DNA from: Pseudomonadota bacterium
GTDB taxonomy: Bacteria > Pseudomonadota > Gammaproteobacteria > Burkholderiales > Gallionellaceae
DNA: 34,551 nucleotides
NCBI GenBank assembly: GCA_021800795.1
Contig: JAJYYO010000033.1
Coordinates: 1-34,551 of the forward strand
Direction: 5' to 3'
The notes below the pieces were generated by a model. That model had not been told where the DNA came from, did no database searches, and saw only the letters and a program-made list of their open reading frames with translations. The position numbers and the translations under genes are program-made. Below, piece by piece: positions 12,801 through 20,511 of this stretch (the stretch's first letter is position 1; each line of letters starts with the position of its first letter).

Positions 12801-13143
12801 CGATCTGGCTGAAAGTGTTTTCAAGGTTATGTCTGGGAAGTACGGCGCGCGCTTTGCTGATGCCTGGCGCTGCGTGGATATGAAAATCGTTAAGCGCGAA
12901 TGGAACAGGGACCTGCGGAAATTATCGCAAGTTCAGATCGTGCGAGGCTTGAGGCTGCTGGAAGAGTGCAAATTCCCGCCGACGCTTCCAGAGTTCATGG
13001 CGCTGTGCAAACGACCAGTTATTGCGGCACATGTGCTGGCGCTGCCATCACCTCCTGCGACAAAAGAACAGCGTGCCAAAGGGCTTGAAACTTTGGCCAA
13101 TTGGAAGAGCTCGCGAGGAAAGGAAATGGTATGCGAGCAATAG
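12697..13143 (+). CDS. P-like helicase-loader protein
   Basis: A 148-residue protein with a strong ribosome-binding site (ACAGGAGGTATTCACC). The central block YGARFADAWRCVDMKIVKREWNRDLRKLSQVQIVRGL followed by FPPTLPEFMALCKRP is typical of phage P-type replication proteins, which bring the host DnaB helicase to the origin. It is shorter than lambda P (233 residues). It directly follows the O-like gene, overlapping it by 104 bases. Confidence 0.82.
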   Translation: MSELKPLRHLLDQTMNQNAETDADREESRSQSTADDLAESVFKVMSGKYGARFADAWRCVDMKIVKREWNRDLRKLSQVQIVRGLRLLEECKFPPTLPEFMALCKRPVIAAHVLALPSPPATKEQRAKGLETLANWKSSRGKEMVCEQ

Positions 13144-13202
13144 TTCTGATACCCAGGGCGAATAAGTTGCGCAGATTGCTCGGTCAGGATGGCGCGAAAT
13201 GA
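13131..13202 (+). CDS. Micro-ORF, 23 residues
   Basis: A 23-codon basic frame (MRAIVLIPRANKLRRLLGQD...). It overlaps the end of the P-like gene and ends in an ATGA with the next small gene; AAAGGAAATGGT precedes it. Only packing supports it; no family is recognised. Confidence 0.4.
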   Translation: MRAIVLIPRANKLRRLLGQDGAK

Positions 13203-13372
13203 ACCAAATACCCGTAACAGTCGAGAACATTGACCGGCAGATCGCGCGGATCGACAACCTGATCGAAATTAACGTGCAAAACGGTCAGAATTTACTTGTG
13301 CTGAAGGCGATGCTGTTGGAGGAACGGGCTGCGCAGGAATGTCTCTGCAAGCTGGATAGGATGTCAACATGA
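13199..13372 (+). CDS. Small helical protein, 57 residues
   Basis: A 57-residue frame starting MNQIPVTVENIDRQIARIDN. Hydrophobic residues repeat in a heptad-like way (LIEINVQNGQNLLVLKAMLL), suggesting a short coiled coil. ATGA overlaps bind it to both neighbours. It lies in the nin-like region, where small accessory genes are usual. Function unknown. Confidence 0.6.
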   Translation: MNQIPVTVENIDRQIARIDNLIEINVQNGQNLLVLKAMLLEERAAQECLCKLDRMST

Positions 13373-13437
13373 GCCAGTCACAAGCCGAATTTTTAATGCT
13401 CGCCTGCATTTTGCTGTTGATTTGGGGATGGTGGTAG
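13369..13437 (+). CDS. Micro-ORF, 22-residue membrane peptide
   Basis: A 22-residue frame, MSQSQAEF followed by LMLACILLLIWGWW, nearly all of which could span a membrane. It overlaps the previous gene by ATGA. It is very short, so support comes only from the overlap and composition. Confidence 0.4.
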   Translation: MSQSQAEFLMLACILLLIWGWW

Positions 13438-13457
13438 CTGGTTTCATGGAAAGGGAA

Positions 13458-13688
13458 ATGACATGCGCGGAATGCAAGAAAGCAGTGACAAGCCGATTTC
13501 ACGGCGTTTACAACATGACCTGTCTGAAGTGTTGCGCAAGGCTGGTGGTGTCGGCCAGACCGCACAAGTTGCACCAGGAAGCGATGCTGCAGGCGATCGA
13601 AGGATTCAAGCAATCGCCATCGAGGCCGGACATTCTGGCGTGCATCAAACAGAACTTTTCGCAGAATCGGGCGCAGCGGTTGGTTTAA
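13458..13688 (+). CDS. Small zinc-finger-like phage protein
   Basis: A 76-residue protein starting MTCAECKKAV. Two Cys pairs (CAEC and CLKC, the latter followed by another Cys) about 22 residues apart look like a zinc-binding ribbon, followed by helices rich in Lys, Arg and Gln. In-frame ATGs at 13422 and 13446 would extend it; 13458 follows GGAAAGGGAA and keeps the usual compact form. Such nin-region proteins often bind nucleic acid, but the role here is unknown. Confidence 0.7.
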   Translation: MTCAECKKAVTSRFHGVYNMTCLKCCARLVVSARPHKLHQEAMLQAIEGFKQSPSRPDILACIKQNFSQNRAQRLV

Positions 13689-13705
13689 ATAATCAGGGGC
13701 AGAAT

Positions 13706-14128
13706 ATGGCGGAAGCAATCACATTCATCATTCCAGGAATGCCAGTGGCCAAGGGGCGCCCGAAGTTCGCCAGGCGTGGAAACTTCGTCACGACGTACAC
13801 GCCGGAAAAAACCGCCAGTTACGAGAACCTGGTCAAGGTGAAGGCAGAAGAGGCTATGCAAGGCCGGTCTGTGATTGACGGCGCAGTGGCGGTGGAGATA
13901 TGGCTGTGGGTAATACCGCCCGCCAGCTGGAGCCAGAAAAAGCAGCGCCAGGCATTAAGCCATGAGATTCTTCCGACATCCAAGCCTGACGTCGATAATG
14001 TGATCAAGGGGATTTTTGACGCGATGAACGAGATCGTCTGGAAGGACGATAAGCAGGCTGTGGATCTGACAGTGCGAAAGCGCTACGCAGAAACAGCCAG
14101 GGCAACCGTGGAGGTGCGTGCGCTGTGA
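13706..14128 (+). CDS. rusA: RusA-family Holliday junction resolvase
   Basis: A 140-residue endonuclease that resolves branched DNA from recombination and replication. The family pattern is clear: TFIIPGMPVAKGRPKFARRG at the N-terminus and the acidic active-site block KPDVDNVIKGIFDAMNEIVWKDDKQAVDL. The start at 13706 follows AGGGGCAGAAT. The frame is open upstream to 13463, but those 81 residues overlap the zinc-finger gene and have no family match. The next gene begins in a GTGA overlap with its stop. Confidence 0.95.
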   Translation: MAEAITFIIPGMPVAKGRPKFARRGNFVTTYTPEKTASYENLVKVKAEEAMQGRSVIDGAVAVEIWLWVIPPASWSQKKQRQALSHEILPTSKPDVDNVIKGIFDAMNEIVWKDDKQAVDLTVRKRYAETARATVEVRAL

Positions 14129-14319
14129 AAGGAGGATATCGTTGCCCGTTGGGGAAGTTGCAGCCAGTGTCGATTGACACTGAGAAAGTAAAACAAAATG
14201 GATGGCGCGACCATGCAATTTTGGTAATTTCCGCCGATGACAAGAGGCTGGACTATTTTCAGCGTGAAGCGGTAAAACAAATCGGGGAGAAGCTATATGG
14301 CACAACAAAACACGAATGA
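14125..14319 (+). CDS. Conserved small phage protein, GTG start
   Basis: A 64-residue protein starting KGGYRCPLGKLQPVSIDTEKVKQNGWRDHAILVISADD. I recognise this as a short uncharacterised protein found beside RusA in proteobacterial phages. The GTG start overlaps the rusA stop, with GGAGG ten bases upstream. Its tail overlaps the Q-like gene by 23 bases. Function unknown. Confidence 0.75.
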   Translation: MKGGYRCPLGKLQPVSIDTEKVKQNGWRDHAILVISADDKRLDYFQREAVKQIGEKLYGTTKHE

Positions 14320-14875
14320 TGCATTGTTTAAAAGCGCGCACAGTGCGCTGGTCTTTGCGTTTCATTTTTCCGGGCAGGCCTATGACCGCCCGGCGATGAA
14401 TAAACTGGCTGCACCATCGTTAGGGTCTGGAAAGGGCTTGTCCGGGCTTGATGGCGCTGGACAGGCTGGAATGATACGTTCCAAGGTTCGCGGGCTGGGG
14501 CCGCGCATGGAAGCGGCACTGATTGCACGCTGCGCACCCGCATCGATGCCGTGCGAATGCCGGTCACCATGTTGCGGTGGCTGGAAAACGAACAGGGAAT
14601 GGTTCGACGCGATAACTGAGCTCACCGATTATGTTCGCAAGCCACTGGCAGGTAGTGCCGTGAATGGCCTGATGCGCAGCCTGTACGTTCAGCGATTCTT
14701 TGCAGCGAAAGGGAAGCGAAGCACCATCGATGAAATTGCTGAGCGTTGCTACATCAACAGGCAGACAGCGGGGATCCATTACAGCAAGGTTTCAAAGGTG
14801 CTGACTGATCTGGAATCGCAATCCGGCCAGATGATAGAGATTGTCCTGCGGGATGCTGGATTACTGGAAATGTGA
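14297..14875 (+). CDS. Probable late regulator, Q-like antiterminator
   Basis: A 192-residue protein with a Cys cluster (CECRSPCCGGW, about 96-106), likely a zinc site, and a C-terminal helix-turn-helix (TIDEIAERCYINRQTAGIHYSKVSKVL). The ribosome-binding site is GGGGAGAAGCTAT. It is the last gene before a strong promoter with an immediate terminator, exactly where lambdoid phages place Q, which lets RNA polymerase read through into the late genes. The domain evidence shows DNA binding; the antiterminator role rests on position. Confidence 0.75.
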   Translation: MAQQNTNDALFKSAHSALVFAFHFSGQAYDRPAMNKLAAPSLGSGKGLSGLDGAGQAGMIRSKVRGLGPRMEAALIARCAPASMPCECRSPCCGGWKTNREWFDAITELTDYVRKPLAGSAVNGLMRSLYVQRFFAAKGKRSTIDEIAERCYINRQTAGIHYSKVSKVLTDLESQSGQMIEIVLRDAGLLEM

Positions 14876-14883
14876 AAAAAATA

Positions 14884-14911
14884 TTGACACCCATCGTTTT
14901 GTGTCGATAAT
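14884..14911 (+). promoter_or_regulatory. Late promoter (PR'-like)
   Basis: A consensus TTGACA (14884-14889), 16-base spacer and GATAAT (14906-14911). It is the strongest promoter match in the window and lies nine bases after the Q-like gene. A short 5-bp stem (TGAGT/ACTCA, about 14923-14942) follows in the initial transcript. Confidence 0.88.
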
Positions 14912-14947
14912 GGCCCTCAGTTGAGTAGATTCAATAACTCACCCGAA

Positions 14948-14979
14948 AACCCAGATTGCTTAAAAGCGCTGGGTTTTTT
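14948..14979 (+). terminator. Terminator after the late promoter (tR'-like)
   Basis: AACCCAG pairs with CTGGGTT, with an inner GCTT/AAGC pairing, followed by six Ts. It lies about 30 bases past the predicted start, so transcription should stop early unless antitermination occurs. Confidence 0.87.
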
Positions 14980-15101
14980 GCATTGTGTTTCATGGAACCT
15001 CCCTAACACGCCCGCGGTGCCCAGCGCAAAACATAGCGAAATCGGTCGGCATTAAAACCGACGCGGATGGGTGCGCCCCCGAATTTGCAGAAACGAACCC
15101 C

Positions 15102-16514
15102 ATGAAGGCCGAAATGACCCCTGGCATTAAGATCGAACAGCGCGACATCGATGCGCTGATCCCTTACGCCAGGAACGCGCGCACGCACAGCGAAGAACAG
15201 GTCGCGCAGATCGCGGCCAGCATCAAGGAATTCGGCTGGACGAACCCGATTCTTATCGATGGTGAAAACGGAATCATCGCAGGTCACGGCAGGCTACAGG
15301 CTGCTCGCAAGCTTGGTATGGTATCTGTTCCGGTGATCGAGCTGGCGAACCTGTCAGACGCACAGCGTCGCGCCTACATTCTGGCCGACAATCGGCTGGC
15401 GATGAATGCAGGCTGGGATTTCGACATGCTGGCCGTTGAGTTGGACGAGCTCAACGAGGAAGGCGTAGACCTGGCTCTGCTGGGATTCGACCAGCAGGAA
15501 CTGAACGACTTGATCGGAACTGAGAAAACGCCGCCCCCATCAGCACAGGAAGCGCATGTAAGGCTGGCTGATCGCTTCCTTGTACCTCCATTCTCGGTGC
15601 TGAATGCACGCGACGGATGGTGGCAAGATAGAAAGGCCGCATGGATTTCGCTTGGCATTAAATCTGAAATCGGGCGCGGGAACAAAAAACAGGATTGCAT
15701 TAAAGCTGGCACGCCAGGCATGGCCTTCGCTGGCGGTGAAATGATGAAGGGCGGAAACACAGTCGAACAAACCGGCACCAGCATTTTCGACCCAGTGCTG
15801 TGCGAATTGGTATATCGCTGGTTCTGTCCGGTGGACGGTGTTGTGCTTGATCCGTTCTCGGGTGGAAGTGTGCGCGGCATTGTGGCCGCAAAGTTAGGGC
15901 GACAATACATCGGCGGCGACTTGCGCCAGGAACAGATCGAGGCGAACCGCGAACAGGCCGAAGGCATCATCAAGGGAAGTGAACCTATGCCAGCATGGCA
16001 TTGTGGTGACAGCAGGGAGATCGACAGGGCTTTGTCTGATGTCAGGGCAGATTTCATGTTTTCGTGCCCGCCCTATGCTGATCTGGAAGTTTACAGCGAG
16101 GATCCGCTTGATCTTTCGACGCTGGATTATGGAAAATTTCGCACCGCTTATGCCGACATCATTGCAAAGGCGTGCAGTCTTTTGAAAATAGACCGCTTTG
16201 CCTGTTTCATTGTTGGCGAAGTACGCGATAAAAAAGGCAACTATTACGATCTGGTTGGCGATACCGTGCGCGCCTTTCGACATGCTGGTCTTGATTATTA
16301 CAACGAAGCCATACTGGTTACTCAAGCTGGAAGCCTGCCGATCCGCGCAGGGAAACAGTTCAGCGCAAGTCGCAAGCTTGGCAAGACACATCAGAACGTA
16401 CTGGTATTTGTGAAAGGCAATCCGAAGAAAGCTGTCGCAGCGTGCGGCGTCGTTGAAGTCAGTGACGAATGCTTCGCGGACTATGCAGACGCAGAACGCC
16501 TTCCAGAACAGTAA
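15102..16514 (+). CDS. ParB-domain DNA methyltransferase
   Basis: A 470-residue fusion. The N-terminal ParB/Srx-like domain (about 20-110) has YARNARTHSEEQVAQIAASIKEFGWTNPILI and GIIAGHGRLQAARKLG. The C-terminal methyltransferase has the SAM-binding DPFSGGSVRGI (250-260) and the catalytic SCPPY (321-325), of the [DNS]PP[YFW] class that modifies adenine N6 or cytosine N4. The first residue of the motif cluster is Cys rather than Asp. The start is uncertain: 15102 or 15114 fit the domain, while a GTG at 14985 would lie next to the late terminator. It probably protects phage DNA; position next to terminase is common. Confidence 0.9.
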   Translation: MKAEMTPGIKIEQRDIDALIPYARNARTHSEEQVAQIAASIKEFGWTNPILIDGENGIIAGHGRLQAARKLGMVSVPVIELANLSDAQRRAYILADNRLAMNAGWDFDMLAVELDELNEEGVDLALLGFDQQELNDLIGTEKTPPPSAQEAHVRLADRFLVPPFSVLNARDGWWQDRKAAWISLGIKSEIGRGNKKQDCIKAGTPGMAFAGGEMMKGGNTVEQTGTSIFDPVLCELVYRWFCPVDGVVLDPFSGGSVRGIVAAKLGRQYIGGDLRQEQIEANREQAEGIIKGSEPMPAWHCGDSREIDRALSDVRADFMFSCPPYADLEVYSEDPLDLSTLDYGKFRTAYADIIAKACSLLKIDRFACFIVGEVRDKKGNYYDLVGDTVRAFRHAGLDYYNEAILVTQAGSLPIRAGKQFSASRKLGKTHQNVLVFVKGNPKKAVAACGVVEVSDECFADYADAERLPEQ

Positions 16515-16538
16515 AACACCCAGCAAAGGAGGCGCAGA

Positions 16539-17078
16539 GTGCCAAATTTGTGCGGGGCGAAAACACGATCAGGAAGCCTGTGTAAAAAAGCCCCTATTAA
16601 CGGAGCGAAGCGATGCAAGTTCCATGGCGGCAAAAGTACGGGCGCAAAGGATCAGTCTGGAAATAAGAATGCGGCCAAGCCCGGTAGCCTATACAGCAAG
16701 TTCCTGACAGAAGATGAGCTGGCGCTCCATGACCAGATCGAGCCTGGGAAGGTTGACGACGAGCTGCGGCTCTTGCGGATACGTCTGGCACGCGAACTGG
16801 CGCATGAGCAGCTGCATGGCAAGGCGCCGGAAATTGACACGACGATCCAGCGCAAGGGCGGCGGCCCCAATACCGTCACTGCTGAAGTCCATCGTAAGCA
16901 GCGCGACTACAACGCGAAGATAGACAGAATCATGGGCCGCATCGAATCGCTTGAGCGCACGCGAATCGAGCTGATGAAGGCCGGTGCCCAGGGTGGAGGC
17001 GATACACCGCCAGACTCGAAAACGTTCACCTACAACGTAGTGGACGGCAGGATGGATGGCGATGGCGACACTGACTAG
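16539..17078 (+). CDS. Terminase small subunit-like protein (HGGxSTG type), GTG start
   Basis: A 179-residue protein starting with GTG after AAAGGAGGCGCAGA. The N-terminus has CGAKTRSGSLCKKAP...GAKRCKFHGGKSTGAK, a Cys-His cluster with the HGGxSTG motif seen in phage proteins encoded just before the large terminase. The rest is helical and charged (EDELALHDQIEPGKVDDELRLLRIRLAREL). It would recognise phage DNA for packaging. The stop overlaps the large-subunit start by 23 bases. Confidence 0.82.
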   Translation: MPNLCGAKTRSGSLCKKAPINGAKRCKFHGGKSTGAKDQSGNKNAAKPGSLYSKFLTEDELALHDQIEPGKVDDELRLLRIRLARELAHEQLHGKAPEIDTTIQRKGGGPNTVTAEVHRKQRDYNAKIDRIMGRIESLERTRIELMKAGAQGGGDTPPDSKTFTYNVVDGRMDGDGDTD

Positions 17079-18342
17079 GCCACAGGCTGCATTTTTGCAG
17101 CTGCCGCACAAGTTCCGTGCATATGTCGGTGGTTTCGGATCCGGCAAGACGTGGGTGGGCTGCACAGCGATCTGTGCGGGAATGTGGAAGAACCCTCGGG
17201 TTAATCAGGGTTACTTCGCGCCAACCTATCCGCAGATTCGGGATATTTTTTACCCGACGATCGATGAAGTGTCCTTTGAAATGGGCCTTCGTATCAAGGT
17301 CAATCAGTCGAACAAGGAAATCCACTTTTACGAGGGGCAGAAATACCGCGGTACGACCATCTGCCGATCGATGGATAAACCGGAAACCATCGTCGGCTTC
17401 AAGATCGGCAACGCACTGGTCGACGAGCTGGACGTAATGAAGCCGGAAAAGGCGAAGTTAGCCTGGCGCAAGATCATTGCCCGGATGCGGTACAAGGTCG
17501 ATGGCCTGCGCAACGGCATCGATGTTACGACGACGCCGGAAGGTTATCGCTTCGTTTACGAGCAGTTCATGAAGCTGCCAAGCGAAAAACCCGCTCTTGC
17601 CGAAATGTACGGTCTGATTCAGGCCAGCACATACGACAACGCGCGGTTTCTGCCTGACGATTACATACCGTCGCTGCTGGCCAGTTACCCGCCGCAGCTG
17701 GTAAATGCGTATCTGATGGGGTTGTTCGTCAACCTGACCAGCGGCAGCGTGTATGCGGACTACGACCGCAAGCTGAACAACACCAGCGCGATATTGCAAC
17801 CAGGTGAACCATTACACGTCGGCATGGACTTCAACGTGCACAACATGACTGCGGTGCTGGGCGTTGAGCGCGAAAACTGTCCGATCGTTGTTGATGAGCT
17901 TACTGAGGTGCGCGACACGCCTGCGATGGCAAAGCTGCTGGTAGAACGCTACAAGCAAAAAGGCCACCACATCACGGTCTATCCCGACGCCAGCGGACAG
18001 AACACCAGCAGCAAGAACGCCGGCGAGTCCGATCTGATCATCTTGCAGAACGCAGGCCTGACGATCCGCGCGCCCTCAACCAATCCGCCGGTGCGCGATC
18101 GCGTGAACGCTGTCAACGGTCAGATTTATGCAGGCGGGAAACGTAGTCTGCTGGTTAATACGCAGACTGCACCGACTGTGACTGAATGCCTGGAACAACA
18201 GGTTTACGACAAGAATGGTGAACCAGATAAGGAAGGCGGCAAGGATCATGCGCCTGATGCGCTGGGTTACTGGATTCACACACGATGGCCGATTGTTAAG
18301 CCAGCAACACCGCGATCGCGGATCATTCACATGGATAGATAA
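17056..18342 (+). CDS. Terminase large subunit
   Basis: A 428-residue packaging motor and nuclease. The ATPase domain has Walker A GGFGSGKT (25-32) and Walker B NALVDELD (119-126). The RNase-H-like nuclease has GMDFNVHN (Asp258), VYPDASG (Asp311) and KDHAPDALGY (397-405). It is of the PBSX/Terminase_6 kind. Two in-frame ATGs lie at the start (17056 and 17062). It ends in TAATG with the portal gene. Confidence 0.95.
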   Translation: MAMATLTRPQAAFLQLPHKFRAYVGGFGSGKTWVGCTAICAGMWKNPRVNQGYFAPTYPQIRDIFYPTIDEVSFEMGLRIKVNQSNKEIHFYEGQKYRGTTICRSMDKPETIVGFKIGNALVDELDVMKPEKAKLAWRKIIARMRYKVDGLRNGIDVTTTPEGYRFVYEQFMKLPSEKPALAEMYGLIQASTYDNARFLPDDYIPSLLASYPPQLVNAYLMGLFVNLTSGSVYADYDRKLNNTSAILQPGEPLHVGMDFNVHNMTAVLGVERENCPIVVDELTEVRDTPAMAKLLVERYKQKGHHITVYPDASGQNTSSKNAGESDLIILQNAGLTIRAPSTNPPVRDRVNAVNGQIYAGGKRSLLVNTQTAPTVTECLEQQVYDKNGEPDKEGGKDHAPDALGYWIHTRWPIVKPATPRSRIIHMDR

Positions 18343-19796
18343 TGTTTAAAACCCTACAGGCCACATTCGGAAAGGACAAAGATTATCCCGACCGGACATT
18401 CCGTCTGTCGATGTTATCTCGGGTGTTGAATGGCGAGCTATACGACAACCTGAAGCACGCATTCAACGAGGAAAAAAACGACGCTGGCGAATACATCAAG
18501 CTGCGCGATCGACGCCCATCCGTTCGTTATGGTCTGTGCCGCCTGGTGGTCGATGATTCTGTGTCGCTGTTGTTCAGTGAAGGTCATTTTCCGCAGGTTG
18601 ATTGCGGAAAGGGCGGAGAGACAGCCAAGGAGGCTTTGCAGCGTATTGTTAAGGAATCAGCTCTCAACGAGGTAATGATCGATGCAGCCACGCGCGGCAG
18701 CATCGGCAGTGTAGCGATTCTGTTCCGCGTCCTCGCCGCCCGCGTGTTCTTCGATGTGATGGATACGCAGTTCCTGACGCCCGCATGGAAGAAAGACGCG
18801 CCCGACACGCTGGAACAGGTCACCGAGAAGTACAAGGTCAAGGGTCAAGCGCTGAAAGATAGCGGCTACGCAATCAAGGACGACGAATTAAAAGTCGATT
18901 TCTGGTTTCAGCGCGACTGGACGGAAGAATCGGAAATCTGGTATCAGCCGGTCAAGGTTGAAGCAGCGGCAAAAGCACCGGAAATCGACAAGGATAAAAC
19001 GGTTGACCATAAACTCGGCTTCGTGCCGGTGGTTTGGATTAAGAATCTGCCTGGTGGAAACGGAATCGATGGCACATGCACATTCCCAGCGGAAGCAATC
19101 GACACAGGCATTGAGATCGATTACCAGCTATCACAAGTTGGGCGCGGCCTGAAGTATTCCAGCGATCCGACGCTGTTGATTAAAGAGCCCATATACTCTG
19201 ATGGCACGATGGTCCGGAGCGCAAGCAACGCGATCACTGTCAACGAGAAAGGCGATGCGAAGCTGCTGGAAATCAACGGCACCGCTGCTACCGCCGTGAT
19301 GGATTATGTACGCATGCTGCGCGAGTTTGCGCTGGAGTCCATGCACGGCAACCGGGCGAACGCGGACAAGATCAGCGCAGCCCAGTCGGGCAGGGCGATG
19401 GAGCTGGCAAATCAGGCGTTGATCTGGCTGGCTGACCGCTTGCGTATCAGCTACGGCGAGGGCGCTTTGCTGGAACTTCTGAACATGGTAGTTAAGGCCG
19501 CAGACAAGCTGGCTCTGACGTACAAGGACGGATCGAAGGTCGGCAAGATTGCGCTGGGAGCACCTCTCGCGCTGCGCTGGCCGTCCTGGTATCAACCGAC
19601 AACCACAGATATGCAATCAACCGCTGGCACCCTGCGCATGCTGTGCGATGCCGGATTGATGGGCCGTTTAACAGCAATCAAGGTTTTGTGTGCTCAATAC
19701 GATATCGAGGATGCAGAGGCAGAGAAAGCGCTGGCTGATGCTGACATGAAGGAAAGAAACGCGGACGCGCAAGTAAAGGCGGCTATCACCGAATAA
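18342..19796 (+). CDS. Phage portal protein
   Basis: A 484-residue protein in the portal position, coupled to terminase by TAATG. Features typical of SPP1-type portals are visible: an N-terminal alpha/beta region (RRPSVRYGLCRLVVDDSVSLLFSEGHFP), a middle with GFVPVVWIKN, long stem helices (YQLSQVGRGLKYSSDPTLLI, ALESMHGNRANADKISAAQSGRAMELANQAL) and a C-terminal region with WPSWYQPT. It forms the DNA gate of the head. A hairpin and terminator-like stem follow it. Confidence 0.87.
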   Translation: MFKTLQATFGKDKDYPDRTFRLSMLSRVLNGELYDNLKHAFNEEKNDAGEYIKLRDRRPSVRYGLCRLVVDDSVSLLFSEGHFPQVDCGKGGETAKEALQRIVKESALNEVMIDAATRGSIGSVAILFRVLAARVFFDVMDTQFLTPAWKKDAPDTLEQVTEKYKVKGQALKDSGYAIKDDELKVDFWFQRDWTEESEIWYQPVKVEAAAKAPEIDKDKTVDHKLGFVPVVWIKNLPGGNGIDGTCTFPAEAIDTGIEIDYQLSQVGRGLKYSSDPTLLIKEPIYSDGTMVRSASNAITVNEKGDAKLLEINGTAATAVMDYVRMLREFALESMHGNRANADKISAAQSGRAMELANQALIWLADRLRISYGEGALLELLNMVVKAADKLALTYKDGSKVGKIALGAPLALRWPSWYQPTTTDMQSTAGTLRMLCDAGLMGRLTAIKVLCAQYDIEDAEAEKALADADMKERNADAQVKAAITE

Positions 19797-19833
19797 CCCA
19801 GCCGCTTGATGCGGTTGTTTTTGTAGCAACGAT

Positions 19834-19854
19834 GCCCGCTCGATGCGGGCTTTT
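19834..19854 (+). terminator. Terminator-like hairpin after portal
   Basis: GCCCGC-TCGAT-GCGGGC followed by TTTT. It lies in the middle of the late operon, so it probably attenuates rather than ends transcription, or is read through by Q-modified polymerase. A weaker hairpin (GCCGC/GCGGT) sits at 19801-19815. Confidence 0.7.
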
Positions 19855-19869
19855 ACTTTGGAGGGCTAG

Positions 19870-20424
19870 ATGCCTAAATTAAAGCGTTACACATTTCAAA
19901 ATGAAGCAGGTAATGAAGGTTCAGCAGGTGGATCCGCATCAAAGCCTGAAACATTCTCTCGTGAATACGTGACTGAGTTACGTAGCGAAAACGCGACCTA
20001 CCGCACCAGGGCGCGGGAAGCAGAACAGAAGGCCATCGAGTCAGAAGCGGCCGCAAAGAAATTTGCCGAAGAGGCTGCAGCCAAGGCTGAAGAAACAGCC
20101 GCAGCCCGCGAAACATCCGCAAATGACAGGATCATTCGCGCTGAACTGAAGGCCGAAGCAATAAAAGCCGGCATGGTTGATCTGGATGGCTTGAAGCTGG
20201 CTGATCTCTCCAAAGTAAAACTGAATGACGCTGGTGAAGTTGAAGGCGCTGATGAGCTGATGAAGGCGCTGAAAGAAGCAAAGCCTTATCTGTTCGGAGG
20301 AGCGGCGAACACCAGCAATACCGACACTCCACCCAAGAAAAAGGACAACTCCAAGCCTAAAACGGCTAAGGATATGGACGCGGCTGAATGGAAGGCCGAA
20401 AAGAAGAAGTTAGGCCTGCCATAA
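19870..20424 (+). CDS. Probable scaffolding protein
   Basis: A 184-residue, highly charged protein preceded by GGAGGGCTAG. Residues about 35-85 are an Ala/Glu/Lys-rich coiled coil (EAEQKAIESEAAAKKFAEEA), and the C-terminus is Lys-rich (PPKKKDNSKPKTAKDM). Small size, coiled coil, basic tail and place between portal and major capsid fit a head scaffold that guides capsid assembly and then leaves. Sequence alone gives no family match. Confidence 0.75.
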   Translation: MPKLKRYTFQNEAGNEGSAGGSASKPETFSREYVTELRSENATYRTRAREAEQKAIESEAAAKKFAEEAAAKAEETAAARETSANDRIIRAELKAEAIKAGMVDLDGLKLADLSKVKLNDAGEVEGADELMKALKEAKPYLFGGAANTSNTDTPPKKKDNSKPKTAKDMDAAEWKAEKKKLGLP

Positions 20425-20511
20425 GCCGCATGTAACAACGCAACACAGTCGCACCGGGAGCTGACCTCCAGGCGAATGAAAACTTAATTCATTTACCTGA
20501 AAGGAATCATC

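Noticed and set aside
13463..13705. N-terminal extension of RusA
   Set aside because: It overlaps the zinc-finger gene and the RusA family begins at MAEAITFIIPG.
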